From: Maricaulis sp963975345
GTDB taxonomy: Bacteria > Pseudomonadota > Alphaproteobacteria > Caulobacterales > Maricaulaceae
Reading direction: 5' to 3'
Assembly: GCF_963975345.1 (NCBI RefSeq)
Contig: NZ_CAXBGE010000006.1
Location: 62,001-126,000, forward strand
Length of the DNA: 64,000 nucleotides
Part shown: piece after piece, positions 51,375 through 60,734 of the stretch
How the letters are laid out: each line of letters opens with the position of its first letter
How positions within the stretch are numbered: position 1 is the first letter of the stretch
Program-made: the position numbers and the translations under genes
Notes under the pieces: generated by a model
Told to the model about the DNA's origin: nothing
Databases searched by the model: none
Seen by the model: the letters and a program-made list of their open reading frames with translations, nothing else

Positions 51375-51683
51375 GGGTAGCGCTCACGAATTGCAGGCCC
51401 TAGCGTTAGCGCGGTGCAGCGCACTTGGCCAGCGCGAAGACTGAACGCAAAATTGCAAAATGTAGGAAAAGTGTCGACCGGCGCGCGGCTCGTGATCCGG
51501 GGGGCTGGGGGGGCTGTTTAAAACCAAGACCCTGAGCTTTAATGCGGCCGATCGACAGCCAGAGCGTGGCTGGGCCATGAGGCGCGATCAGGTCGAAAAT
51601 GTGGCGACTTTGCGGCGTAGCGTGAAATGTTTGTAAGCTGTTGCCGGCGACTCAAATGGGATTCAACCGGGAGGAGAAATTCA
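51375..51683. other. Divergent promoter region with two GANTC sites
   Basis: 309 bases between the Gld-type operon and DUF2794, with no gene. It contains G-rich runs (GGGGGGCTGGGGGGG near 51505) and two GANTC sites, 51649-51653 and 51660-51664, just ahead of the DUF2794 start. GANTC is the target of CcrM, so one or both genes may be under cell-cycle methylation control (inference). Confidence 0.45.
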
Positions 51684-52019
51684 GTGGCAACAGGGCTCCA
51701 AACCAGCCGGCGCGCACCTGCCTTCATCATGTGGGACCGGCGCGAACTGGCAGAAATTCTCAATGTCTATGGCCGGTTCGTCGCGATGGGCGAATGGAAG
51801 GACTATGCCATTGACGGGCTGTCAGACCAGGCAGTGTTCTCAATCTTCCGGCGCGCCAGCGAAGTGCCGATGTTCGCGATCATCAAAACCCCAGCCGATG
51901 CCCAGCGCCAGGGTTCGTACAAGGTCGTGGCCGTTGATGGCCATGTGCTCAAGCGCGGCCATGAATTGGCGCAGGTGCTGCGCGTATTCGACAAGAAACG
52001 CTTTTCGGTCGTGTCCTGA
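51684..52019 (+). CDS. DUF2794 family protein
   Basis: 111 residues. The conserved part FIMWDRRELAEILNVYGRFVAMGEWKDYAIDGL, FRRASEVPMFAIIKTP, and YKVVAVDGHVLKRGHEL matches DUF2794, restricted to alphaproteobacteria and of unknown role. I chose the GTG at 51684, preceded by GGGAGGAG; the frame extends upstream to 51627 but that part is not family-like. It has no membrane segment. Confidence 0.85.
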   Translation: MATGLQTSRRAPAFIMWDRRELAEILNVYGRFVAMGEWKDYAIDGLSDQAVFSIFRRASEVPMFAIIKTPADAQRQGSYKVVAVDGHVLKRGHELAQVLRVFDKKRFSVVS

Positions 52020-52045
52020 GCCCCCAAACCCCGACCTTCGGGCCA

Positions 52046-52077
52046 AGAAAAACCCCCGAAGCCAGGCTCCGGGGGTT
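52046..52077 (-). terminator. Terminator of the Bax inhibitor-like gene
   Basis: The repeat AACCCCCG / CGGGGGTT (with a few mismatches near the loop) is followed on the minus strand by TTTTTCTT. It lies just past the stop of the 52117 gene and converges on DUF2794. Confidence 0.85.
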
Positions 52078-52116
52078 GGTATTCAAAGCGGGTTCTTCCC
52101 GATCAATTGCGCCAAA

Positions 52117-52866
52117 TCAGTTGCGATTGCCCATGAAGCGCAACATGAAGAGGAACATGTTGATGAAGTTGAGGTAGAGCGAAAGCGCTCCGTGAACCTT
52201 CATCTTCGATGCCAGCTCTGGTGAGCCGCCATATTCGTAATAGCTGATTTTCAGACGCTGGGTGTCGTAGGCTGTCAGGCCGGCAAAGATCAGCACGCCA
52301 ACCGCCGAGATCACGAATTCCATCGCGCTCGAAGCCAGGAAAATATTGACGACCGATGCCAGGATCAGACCAAACAGGCCCATGATCAGGAAGGAGCCCA
52401 TCCCGGTCAGATTGCGCTTGGTCGTGTAGCCATAGAGGCTGAGCGCGCCGAATGCCGCCGCCGTCACGAAGAAGGTATTGGCAATCGAGCCGGCCGTGTA
52501 AACGGCGATAATCGATGACAGCGAAATGCCCATCACTCCGGCGAAAATGTAGAACAGCGTCCGGGCCATGCCGGAGCTGAGCTTGTTGAGCCGGAAGGAG
52601 ATCCACATCACCAAGCCGAGCGGGGCGAGCATGACGACCCATTTCAGCGGTGTGTTGAAAACGGTGGCACCAAGCTCTGTCACGCCGAAGCTTTCCGTGC
52701 CAATTCCGACAAAGAAGAGTTGCGCCGACAGGATGGCTGCGCCTGCTGTCACCAACAGGCCGATCACCATCAGATTATAGATGCCGAGCATATAGCTGCG
52801 CAGGCCAGCATCGACGGACATGTCCATCGATGGGGCGCCGACATGGGTGCGTGAAAAATCGTTCAT
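52117..52866 (-). CDS. Bax inhibitor-1/YccA family membrane protein
   Basis: 249 residues with seven membrane helices after a short polar head. Conserved stretches include SLYGYTTKRNLTGMGSFLIMGLFG, FAGLTAYDTQRLKISYYEYGG and the end LSLYLNFINMFLFMLRFMGNRN. The acidic residue in TAYDTQ is part of the family's proton/Ca2+ site. Bacterial members are linked to calcium leak and stress; the exact role here is unknown. It has its own terminator downstream. Confidence 0.93.
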   Translation of the reverse strand: MNDFSRTHVGAPSMDMSVDAGLRSYMLGIYNLMVIGLLVTAGAAILSAQLFFVGIGTESFGVTELGATVFNTPLKWVVMLAPLGLVMWISFRLNKLSSGMARTLFYIFAGVMGISLSSIIAVYTAGSIANTFFVTAAAFGALSLYGYTTKRNLTGMGSFLIMGLFGLILASVVNIFLASSAMEFVISAVGVLIFAGLTAYDTQRLKISYYEYGGSPELASKMKVHGALSLYLNFINMFLFMLRFMGNRN

Positions 52867-52984
52867 GGTTCCAGTCTCTCATTCTTCGATCCGCCCGGTC
52901 AGGCGGTTTGTACCCAATATTGGCTTACCGTGCGGCGATTGCAAGACGGGACGGGAGGGCTTCGCGTCCCCCCTCATAACAATT

Positions 52985-55516
52985 TCAGCTCTGGGCAGCG
53001 TTCAGCGCCCGTGCCGCGGGAACTGAAAGCGCCGCCCGGGCCACCAGAGCACCACCGGCGGCGGCCGATAGAATGGCCACCGCGCTCACGGCCCCGACCG
53101 CGATCCAGTCTGGCGCCCACACCGCCTCAACCAATTGCGTCATCACATACCAGGCCGGCGGGATCGCCAATATCAAAGCGAGGATGGTCGCCATCACCCC
53201 GACAAGGCCGAATTCGAGCGCGAAGATCACCAACACGCCGGCCGGCGTCACCCCGAAAGTCTTCAGCAGAGCCGCATCGGTGACCCGCCGCCTGGCAGCT
53301 GCGGCGAAGGCGCCCAGCATCACCAGCGCACCGGCAAGAGCGACGACGCCGGCGACGGCATTGATCGCCACCGTTGTCTGCGCAAACACTTCGGCCGCAG
53401 CCTGCAGCCGTTCGCGAACGCGATAGATCACCGCCTCCGGGAAAGCGGCCCCGATTGCCGTAGCGATACCGTCCTCGAATTCCGGCTGGGCCCGCAACAG
53501 CGCCGTCTGGCTCGAATTGGCCGCTTCCAGCGTGCCCGGCGCAAAGACAATGGCGACGTTGACGCCGAAACCACCCCAATCAATCGTGCGCAGGCTGGCG
53601 ATTTGCGCCGTGATCTCCCTGCCGAGAATCCGAAAGGTCAGTGTGTCACCGACCCCGACGCCCAGCCCGCGCGCCGCATCACCTTCAATTGAGATCAACG
53701 GCGGTCCGGCATAATCGTCCGGCCACCATTCACCGGCTTCGAGCACCGATTCCGGTGGCTGCTGCGCCAGATAGGTCAGCCGCGTCTCGCCATCGACCAG
53801 CCAGCGCTCCGATGGCGCGACAGCCTCCAGATCGAGTGGCTCGCCCTTGATGCCGGTGATCCGTCCCAGCAGGGCCGGCGCGCGGCGATAGCGTTCAGGG
53901 TCGGCAATCTGCGCGCCAGCCTCAGCCGCGATGCGATCAAACTCCTCGCCGCGATCGGACGGGATTTGGGCGATGGCGAGACTGGGCAGATTGGCTGGCG
54001 CGGTATCGCGGATCTGGGTCACCAAATTGTGCTGCACCAGGGTCACGACGGCGAGCAGGGCCAAGCCGAGCCCCAGCGCGGGTGCCGCAACCGGGGCGAC
54101 CGATCCCGGTCCGCCCAGCTGGGTCAGGGCCAGACGCCAGGCACCACGGGCGCCATGGGCCAGCCAACGTGCCAGACGGCGCAAACCAAAGGCCGCACCC
54201 CACAACAGCGCAAATACCAGCACGGCAAACCCCAGCATGACGCCCGCCACCATGGGAGAGGGACTGAACAGGATCGCCAACGCAACAAACACCAGACCGG
54301 TCAGCAGGGCCGCGATCCGCTCGCTCCATGGCGTCGAATTTTGACCTCTCACCTCACCACCCAACAGGGCCGAGGGGGGCGTCGCCCGGGCGCGACCGAT
54401 GGCCGGCAGAGCGAAGGCCAGCGCCGAGAGCATGCCAAACAACACCGCCAGCCCGAGCGGTTCGGGGTAGAGACCGGCTTGGACCGGGATTGGCAGCGCC
54501 TCGCCAAATCCTGCGACCAGCGCAGTTGGCGCCAGTGCCCCCAGCGCGGCCCCAAGCAATGAACCGACCAGTGCCAGCACCAGTATCTGCAGCAGATAAG
54601 CCAGCCGGATCGTCGCCCCGTCAGCGCCGAGCGCCTTGAGGGCGGCTATCGAGCCGGTGCGCGTCGACAGGAAGGTCGAGACCGCCTGCGCCACGCCGAG
54701 CCCACCGGCGAGCAGGGCCGCAAGCCCGGCGACGGCGAGGAAGACGCTGAGATTGTCGAGCAAATCATCGAACTGATCGCCCAACTCATCGCGGGTCGTG
54801 ACATTGATACCCTGCTCGCGAAGCGGAGCCTCAAGCTCGGTATCCAGTGCCGCCAGATCAACCGCATCATCGTCGAGCACAACACGCAGCCCCGAACGAT
54901 AGATCGAACCCTCGGCCATCAGGCCGGCACCCTCGACGCCATCGAGGGCGACCAGAAGGCGCGGCGCGAAATCAAAGCCAAGGTCAAGCCGGTCCGGTTC
55001 ACTGACGAGTTCGGCCCGCAGCTCAAACACCTGCCCCGCCAGCTCGATCCGGTCGCCGATCCGAGCATTGAAAACGCGAAAAATGTCCGGATCTGCCGCC
55101 GCACCGGCGACACCATCGCGGACCGCCAGCAGCTGCGATAACGGCAGGTCGGGCTCGGTTACCACCGTCCCGAGTAGCGGATAGGCCGCATCGACACCGC
55201 GCAACCGGATCAGGCGGCGGACATCATTCAGGCTCGCCATGACATTAATATCGGCGATCTTCGACACTTGGCCTTGTGCGGCCATCTCGGCGGTCAGATC
55301 GTCGGGGATCGGCGCCCGTTGCACGGAGAACGACAGATCTCCGCCAAGAATGCGGCTGAGCTCGCCCGCCACGCCGTCGCGAAACATCGCACTCGCTGAT
55401 CCGGCGGCGGCAATCGCGGCGACGCCGAGCGTCAGGCAGGCGAGAAAAACCATGAAGCCGCGCAGCCCGGCGCGTAATTCCCGCCCGGCGATGCGAACCG
55501 CGAGCCCGGCATTCAT
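52985..55516 (-). CDS. FtsX-like ABC permease (YbbP type)
   Basis: 843 residues with about ten membrane helices in two FtsX-like modules and large extracytoplasmic domains between them. FMVFLACLTLGVAAIAAAGSAS near the N-terminus and a second FtsX module (about 700-830) are visible. It has the shape of E. coli YbbP. The start overlaps the ATPase stop by four bases. Together with the ATPase it probably moves lipids or lipoproteins; the substrate is unproven. Confidence 0.87.
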   Translation of the reverse strand: MNAGLAVRIAGRELRAGLRGFMVFLACLTLGVAAIAAAGSASAMFRDGVAGELSRILGGDLSFSVQRAPIPDDLTAEMAAQGQVSKIADINVMASLNDVRRLIRLRGVDAAYPLLGTVVTEPDLPLSQLLAVRDGVAGAAADPDIFRVFNARIGDRIELAGQVFELRAELVSEPDRLDLGFDFAPRLLVALDGVEGAGLMAEGSIYRSGLRVVLDDDAVDLAALDTELEAPLREQGINVTTRDELGDQFDDLLDNLSVFLAVAGLAALLAGGLGVAQAVSTFLSTRTGSIAALKALGADGATIRLAYLLQILVLALVGSLLGAALGALAPTALVAGFGEALPIPVQAGLYPEPLGLAVLFGMLSALAFALPAIGRARATPPSALLGGEVRGQNSTPWSERIAALLTGLVFVALAILFSPSPMVAGVMLGFAVLVFALLWGAAFGLRRLARWLAHGARGAWRLALTQLGGPGSVAPVAAPALGLGLALLAVVTLVQHNLVTQIRDTAPANLPSLAIAQIPSDRGEEFDRIAAEAGAQIADPERYRRAPALLGRITGIKGEPLDLEAVAPSERWLVDGETRLTYLAQQPPESVLEAGEWWPDDYAGPPLISIEGDAARGLGVGVGDTLTFRILGREITAQIASLRTIDWGGFGVNVAIVFAPGTLEAANSSQTALLRAQPEFEDGIATAIGAAFPEAVIYRVRERLQAAAEVFAQTTVAINAVAGVVALAGALVMLGAFAAAARRRVTDAALLKTFGVTPAGVLVIFALEFGLVGVMATILALILAIPPAWYVMTQLVEAVWAPDWIAVGAVSAVAILSAAAGGALVARAALSVPAARALNAAQS

Positions 55517-56196
55517 GACAGGATCGCCCCGTCGCGCATTTCGACGATGCGGTCGGCCCGGCTGGCGAGCTCGCGATCATGGGTCACCAGCACCAGCGCC
55601 GCGCCATGCTGGCGCGAGGCCTCGAACAGAAAGTCGGCGATCATGCTTCCCGCTGCGGTGTCGAGATTGCCGGTCGGTTCATCGGCAAAAATAATGTCGG
55701 GCCCGACCGCCAGCGCCCGCGCCACAGCAACGCGCTGCTTCTCGCCGCCGGACAGCTGCCCGGGATAATGCGTCAGCCGATGCTGCAGCCCGACCAGACC
55801 AAGCGCCTCGGTGGCCCGTTCGCGGACCTTGTCCTGACGCGCGATCTCCAGCGGCGCCATGACATTTTCCAGTGCCGTCATGGTCGGCATCAAATGGAAG
55901 GACTGGAACACGAAACCAACCCGGCCACGCCGCAGGCGGGCCAATTCCCCCTCACTGCGACCGGTCACCGGATCGCCAAGCAGGATGATCTCACCGGAGC
56001 TCGCGCGCTCAAGCCCGGCTGAAACCGCCATCAGGGAGGATTTACCCGATCCCGACGGGCCAACAATGGCGACGCTCTCGCCAGGCCTGACTTCAAGGCT
56101 GACATGATCAAGAATATGCACGGGCCCGGACGCAGCCATTAGCGTCAGTTCAACATCGCGCAGCGACAGGACGTGGGGCAAGCTGGTATCTGTCAT
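55513..56196 (-). CDS. ABC transporter ATP-binding protein (LolD/YbbA type)
   Basis: 227 residues. Walker A GPSGSGKSS (46-54), signature LSGGEKQRVAVARAL, Walker B IIFADEPTGNLD, switch VTHDRELA. The family pairs with FtsX-type permeases (LolCDE, YbbAP, MacB). The permease follows directly. It is divergent from tesA; the same arrangement occurs in E. coli (ybbAP beside tesA), so I prefer YbbA to LolD. Confidence 0.9.
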   Translation of the reverse strand: MTDTSLPHVLSLRDVELTLMAASGPVHILDHVSLEVRPGESVAIVGPSGSGKSSLMAVSAGLERASSGEIILLGDPVTGRSEGELARLRRGRVGFVFQSFHLMPTMTALENVMAPLEIARQDKVRERATEALGLVGLQHRLTHYPGQLSGGEKQRVAVARALAVGPDIIFADEPTGNLDTAAGSMIADFLFEASRQHGAALVLVTHDRELASRADRIVEMRDGAILS

Positions 56197-56218
56197 TACG
56201 GATCCGGAATTTGCGTTG

Positions 56219-56235
56219 ATATCGAATTTCGATAT
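56219..56235. promoter_or_regulatory. 17-base palindrome between the YbbA-type gene and tesA
   Basis: ATATCGAA-T-TTCGATAT is a perfect inverted repeat in the 78-base gap between the two divergent starts. It has the look of a regulator's binding site and overlaps possible -10 sequences (TATATG). The regulator is unknown. Confidence 0.5.
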
Positions 56236-56274
56236 ATGTCATAGGACAGCGGATCGGCAAAGGCCTAGTTCAAC

Positions 56275-56928
56275 ATGCGTCACATGCTTCACCTTGTCGT
56301 GATCGGCCTGCTGGTCCTGACGTCGCCTGCCATTGCTGCCGGGGACCCGCCCGCCTATCGGCTCGTCGTGCTCGGCGACAGCCTCAGCGCCGGCTTCGGC
56401 CTCAGCGATGACGAGGCGCTGCCGGCGGCGCTCGGCCGCGCCCTCGCGGCGCGCGGGCTGGGGCAGGTTGTCGTGATCAATGCCGGTGTGTCCGGCGACA
56501 CGACGGCGGGCGGCCTGGCCCGGTTTGATTTTTCGGTCGGTCCTGATGCCGACGGCGTCGTCATCGCGCTCGGCGCCAATGACGCGCTACAGGGACAACC
56601 CCCAGCGCAGACCCAAGCCAATCTGACAGCGATGATTGAGCGGGCACAGGCGCGCGGCCTCGATATCGTGCTGGCCGGGATGCTGGCACCGGTCAATATG
56701 GGTGCGGAATACCGCCAGGAGTTTGACGCGATCTACCCGCAATTGGCGCAGGAAGAACATGTCGCGCTCTACCCTTTCCTGCTTGCCCCGGTCGCCTTGC
56801 ATCCCGAATTCCTGCAACGCGACGGCCTGCATCCGACATCGCGCGGGGTTGAATTGATGGCCGCACCACTAGCCGATTTCATCGCCGCGACCCTGTTTCA
56901 CACGCCGGCACAGGAGCTTGCGCCGTGA
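56275..56928 (+). CDS. tesA: Periplasmic arylesterase/lysophospholipase TesA
   Basis: 217 residues. A signal peptide (VVIGLLVLTSPAIAA) and an SGNH-hydrolase: block I GDSLSAGFG with Ser36, block II NAGVSGDTT, block III GANDALQG, block V DGLHPTSRG. It hydrolyses acyl thioesters, esters and lysophospholipids in the periplasm. Its stop overlaps the thpR start (GTGA). Confidence 0.92.
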   Translation: MRHMLHLVVIGLLVLTSPAIAAGDPPAYRLVVLGDSLSAGFGLSDDEALPAALGRALAARGLGQVVVINAGVSGDTTAGGLARFDFSVGPDADGVVIALGANDALQGQPPAQTQANLTAMIERAQARGLDIVLAGMLAPVNMGAEYRQEFDAIYPQLAQEEHVALYPFLLAPVALHPEFLQRDGLHPTSRGVELMAAPLADFIAATLFHTPAQELAP

Positions 56929-57464
56929 GCCAACGCCTGTTTACCGCCATCGGCCTGCCCGACAGCGTGCGCGAACCTTTGCTGGCCCTGCAATCGGGTC
57001 TGCCCGGAGCCAGCTGGCGGCCACGTGAAAACCTGCACCTGACCTTGCGCTTCTTCGGCGAGGTCGATGAGCGCAAGGCCGAGGATCTCGATTTCGAGCT
57101 GGCGAAAATCACCGCATCCGGCTTCGATCTGACGCTAAAGGGAGCTGGCTGGTTTGGCCGGCTGGAGCCACACGCGCTCTGGATTGGCGTCGAAGCCGCC
57201 GCGGAACTGCTGGCGCTTCAGACCAAGTGTGAGCGCGCGGCCCAGCGGGCCGGGCTGGCTGCGGAGCCACGCAAATTCCTGCCGCACGTCACTCTGGCCT
57301 ATCTCCAGAACACTCCCGTGGAGAAGCTCGCTGCCTTTACCCAAGCGTTGGGCACGTTCCGCTGCGAGCCGGCCCGCATCACCGGTTTCAGCCTCTACGC
57401 CAGCTGGCTCACCCGCGGCGAGGCCAATATCTATGAACCCGTCACCCGCTATTGGCTGAGCTGA
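56925..57464 (+). CDS. thpR: RNA 2',3'-cyclic phosphodiesterase
   Basis: 179 residues with two HxT motifs: HLTLRFF (His38, Thr40) and HVTLAY (His121, Thr123), the catalytic pairs of the 2H phosphoesterase fold. It opens 2',3'-cyclic phosphates on RNA; the in vivo role is poorly known. The start is GTG overlapping the tesA stop. It is convergent with the next gene, whose stop follows after one base. Confidence 0.9.
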   Translation: MSQRLFTAIGLPDSVREPLLALQSGLPGASWRPRENLHLTLRFFGEVDERKAEDLDFELAKITASGFDLTLKGAGWFGRLEPHALWIGVEAAAELLALQTKCERAAQRAGLAAEPRKFLPHVTLAYLQNTPVEKLAAFTQALGTFRCEPARITGFSLYASWLTRGEANIYEPVTRYWLS

Positions 57465-57465
57465 A

Positions 57466-58113
57466 CTAGCCCTCTCCCTCGACTTCAAACGCGGCCGGCA
57501 ACACGGTCACCTGCCAGACACCATCGGTGCGATAGAGCCAGAAGATATCGCCATAGGCCGTGTCGGCGAGGCGCCCATCGCTGCAACCGACCGTCTGCGA
57601 GGCTGCCAGGCCGACAAATCGCTCCAGCCACAGGCAGCTGGTGTTGGAATGTTCGGCAACCAGTGTCCAACGCGCGTCAGACGCTTCGGCCTCGGCAAAC
57701 GCGTCGGCACGGCTGCGGGTGACAAGGTCATTCGCCGCACAACCCGCCTCAAGCCCGTTTGCTGCTTGGTGGACGGTGACGGCACGGCCACCGGCCTCGG
57801 CGGTACGCAGGGTCCTGCAGGCGGCACTGGAATAGGCTTGGTCAACCTCGGGCGAGCCGATCACATCCGCCAGTCGCGCGACCATCGCGCCGCCCAAAGG
57901 GCTGAGCGGGCAGTCCAGCGCATTGCAGTCCGGCGCGATCTTGCGCGCATGCCGAACGACCAGGATATTCCGGTCGGCGCGGCGCAGGTCGGCGGCAATG
58001 CCCGCCGGAGCCAGCTCCAGCAAAGCCGGTCGATCAAAGTCCGATGCGGCTTCAGGACCGGCGCAAGCGGCCAGCAGCGAAAGCAATGCGAGGGTTGGGA
58101 AAATCAGTCTCAT
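57466..58113 (-). CDS. Histidine phosphatase family lipoprotein
   Basis: 215 residues with a lipoprotein signal (LSLLAAC, Cys17). The phosphatase core is NILVVRHARK followed by LSPLGGAMVARL, and a second histidine in LVAEHSNTSCL. This is the phosphoglycerate-mutase-like fold. The RHG tripeptide is RHA here, and four cysteines could form disulfides in the periplasm. The substrate is unknown. The ATG at 58113 starts the signal; the longer frame (58170) is less likely. Confidence 0.8.
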   Translation of the reverse strand: MRLIFPTLALLSLLAACAGPEAASDFDRPALLELAPAGIAADLRRADRNILVVRHARKIAPDCNALDCPLSPLGGAMVARLADVIGSPEVDQAYSSAACRTLRTAEAGGRAVTVHQAANGLEAGCAANDLVTRSRADAFAEAEASDARWTLVAEHSNTSCLWLERFVGLAASQTVGCSDGRLADTAYGDIFWLYRTDGVWQVTVLPAAFEVEGEG

Positions 58114-58190
58114 GCGGGGCCTCGTTTCCGATTTGGCCGCAGCATAGAGTGCCGTTCGCAGCGCATCCACCCGAAATGGCCAATCAAACG

Positions 58191-59315
58191 CTAGAGCGCG
58201 CGTCGCATCGGCAGCTGCACCCTGACCACAGTGCCGGTACCGGCATTGCTCTCAATCTCGAGCCCGCCCTCCATCAGGGTGGCAAGACGCCAGCAAATCG
58301 CCAGACCGATGCCGCCATCGCCGCGCATGCTGCCACGCTCGGCACGGACACGCTCGATCACCTCCGGCCGGAACTCGAGACCGGTCGCGATTGCGGTGAA
58401 TTGGACCCGGGCAATGTCCTCGCCCGCCGATTCACTATCGACCAGAATGCGGACGGTGCCGGCTGAGCTATATTTGATCGCCAGCGAAGCCAGCGTTGAG
58501 AGAAGCTGTTTCGTCAGCCGGCTGTCACCAATCAGCATGGCATCGGCCGCCTCGGCGATCTCGCTCGCAAAGACCAGCCCTTTCTCGGTTGCGGACGGTG
58601 CATGCAAGGCTTCGACTGACCGCACCAGTTCGGCCGGTGAAAACTCTTGGGTGCGGACCTCGACCTGCCTCGAGCGCAGCCGCGACAGATCGATCACCGC
58701 GCTGACACGGGCCAGCATCGCCTGGGCCGATTGCTCAAGCGTGCCGAGCAGTTTGCGTTGATCGGAATCCAGCGTCGTATTCCCGAGCAGATTGCCCAGC
58801 CCGATAATGCCGTTCAACGGCGTGCGCAATTCATGGCTCAACCCGAGCAGAAATTCGGATTCCTGCTGACTGGAAGATTTCTGGGTCGCGGTTGCAGCCT
58901 TGAGCTTGCCTTCGAGCGTGGTGCGCGCCTGGTGTTCATGCTCAAGCGCTGATTCCGATTGTTCGAGGTTCTGCATCAAGCGGCCAAACCGCCACGTAAG
59001 CTGAACAATTCCGGCGAGAAACAGGATTGTCGCGACCGTCTCAATCAACCAGCGGACCCAGGTCTGCAGTCCAGTGCCGAGGCGAAGCATTCCTGCCTCG
59101 CTGATCCAGATCGGACCGACAGCCAAAAAGACGAGATGGACGAGGTGGTATCCGCCCCAGATCGCCATGCCTATTGCGATCAAACCCAGTTCGCGCGAGA
59201 TACCGGCAAAGCTGATTGCCCGCAGATTCCGCGCCATCACGTACAGGGTGAAGGCAAGCACGAGTATAACGAAAATGTCCTGGACAGCCGTCGACAGCAT
59301 GAAGTTCTCGCTCAT
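58191..59315 (-). CDS. Histidine kinase-like protein with degenerate ATP-binding motifs
   Basis: 374 residues. Three to four membrane helices (about 12-30, 43-65 and 92-110), a coiled linker, and a DHp domain with an intact H-box LSHELRTPLNG (His161). The catalytic domain is impaired: the N-box Mg-binding Asn is Leu278 (LASLAIKY where NLxxNAxKY is expected), and the G1 box DxGxGI is ATGLEF (310-315). G2 (GDGGIGLAI) remains. Such pseudokinases can act as phosphatases or phosphotransfer proteins, like Caulobacter ChpT-type folds. No receiver gene is adjacent. Confidence 0.82.
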   Translation of the reverse strand: MSENFMLSTAVQDIFVILVLAFTLYVMARNLRAISFAGISRELGLIAIGMAIWGGYHLVHLVFLAVGPIWISEAGMLRLGTGLQTWVRWLIETVATILFLAGIVQLTWRFGRLMQNLEQSESALEHEHQARTTLEGKLKAATATQKSSSQQESEFLLGLSHELRTPLNGIIGLGNLLGNTTLDSDQRKLLGTLEQSAQAMLARVSAVIDLSRLRSRQVEVRTQEFSPAELVRSVEALHAPSATEKGLVFASEIAEAADAMLIGDSRLTKQLLSTLASLAIKYSSAGTVRILVDSESAGEDIARVQFTAIATGLEFRPEVIERVRAERGSMRGDGGIGLAICWRLATLMEGGLEIESNAGTGTVVRVQLPMRRAL

Positions 59316-59501
59316 GCGCGACCCACCAAGAGAGCCACGAAGCAGTCAATCACCCGTCCGGTGGGCATCAAATGATGACGTCCCGGTCAAACCGGCGGCG
59401 CAAACTCACCCGTATCGTTCTGTGTGTAAAGCACAAAACGACCCGATGAATTAAACATTCAGGCGCTTGACTCGACCACGACGTAACCGCGTCAGCCTGC
59501 C

Positions 59502-60734
59502 TCAGTCATTGCGGCCAAGCCGGCGCTTGCGCCGTGCGAGCAATTGGAGTCGCAGCGCGTTCAAGCGAATAAAGCCTGCGGCATCCTTCTGATCATAGAC
59601 ATCGTCTTCCTCAAAGGTGACGTGCGCTTGCGAGTAGAGCGAGTGATCGGAACTGCGCCCGACAACACTTACCGAGCCCTTGTACAGCTTGAGACGGACA
59701 TCGCCGGTGACGTATTCTTGGCTGGTATCGATCGCCGCCTGCAGCATTTCGCGCTCGGGTGAGAACCAGAAGCCTTCATACAGCAGCTTGGCATAGCGTG
59801 GCATCAACTCGTCCTTGAGGTGAGCCGCACCGCGATCGAGCGTGATCTGTTCAATGCCGCGATGCGCCGCCATCAATATGGTGCCGCCAGGCGTTTCGTA
59901 GATGCCGCGCGACTTCATGCCGACAAAGCGGTTCTCGACCAGATCGAGCCGGCCGATGCCATTGCGGGCCCCCAGCGTATTGAGCCGGGTCAGCAGCGTT
60001 GCCGGGCTCATCGCCTCGCCATCAATGGCGCAGGCATCACCGCGCTTGAAAGTGACCGTGACATATTCCGCCACGTCAGGCGCATCTTCCGGCCGGACCG
60101 TGCGCTGATAGACCAGTTCGGATGCTTCCTCGGCCGGGTCTTCGAGCAATTTGCCCTCCGAGGAGGTGTGCCAGAGATTGGCGTCGACCGAGAAGGGCGC
60201 CTCGCCGCGCTTGTCCTTGGCGACTTCGATCCCATGCTCTTCGGCATAGGCGATCAGCTTGGTGCGCGAATTGAGGTCCCATTCGCGCCAGGGCGCGATC
60301 ACGCGCAGATCCGGGTCGAGCGCATAGACGCCGAGCTCGAAGCGGACCTGGTCATTGCCCTTGCCGGTAGCACCATGAGCGACGGCATCGGCGCCGGTCT
60401 CATGGGCGATTTCGACCAGACGTTTGGAAATCAGTGGCCGGGCGATCGAGGTGCCAAGCAGATACAGGCCCTCATAGACCGCATTGGCGCGCACCATCGG
60501 GAAGACGAAATCTCGGACGAATTCCTCGCGCAAATCGTCGATAAAAATCTCGGAGACGCCGGCGGCCTTGGCCTTGCGCCGCGCCGGTTCCAGCTCCTCA
60601 CCCTGACCGAGATCGGCCGTGAAGGTGACCACTTCGGCATCATACTGATCCTGGAGCCATTTCAGGATCACCGACGTGTCGAGCCCGCCAGAATAGGCGA
60701 GGACGATCTTCTTCACTTTGGCTGGAGTTTTCAT
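59502..60734 (-). CDS. argG: Argininosuccinate synthase
   Basis: 410 residues, the usual size. N-terminal PP-loop AYSGGLDTSVILKWL, then FTADLGQGEELEPAR, GTSIARPLISKR and GATGKGNDQVRFE. It joins citrulline and aspartate with ATP in arginine synthesis. The ATG at 60734 (MKTPAKVKK) is the family start; the frame extends to 60872. It is divergent from the glutaminase gene across 147 bases. Confidence 0.97.
   Translation of the reverse strand: MKTPAKVKKIVLAYSGGLDTSVILKWLQDQYDAEVVTFTADLGQGEELEPARRKAKAAGVSEIFIDDLREEFVRDFVFPMVRANAVYEGLYLLGTSIARPLISKRLVEIAHETGADAVAHGATGKGNDQVRFELGVYALDPDLRVIAPWREWDLNSRTKLIAYAEEHGIEVAKDKRGEAPFSVDANLWHTSSEGKLLEDPAEEASELVYQRTVRPEDAPDVAEYVTVTFKRGDACAIDGEAMSPATLLTRLNTLGARNGIGRLDLVENRFVGMKSRGIYETPGGTILMAAHRGIEQITLDRGAAHLKDELMPRYAKLLYEGFWFSPEREMLQAAIDTSQEYVTGDVRLKLYKGSVSVVGRSSDHSLYSQAHVTFEEDDVYDQKDAAGFIRLNALRLQLLARRKRRLGRND

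Noticed and set aside
52930..52984. Weak inverted repeat (GGGACG / CGTCCC) below the FtsX-like gene as terminator
   Set aside because: The stem is only six bases with a long loop and there is no T run.
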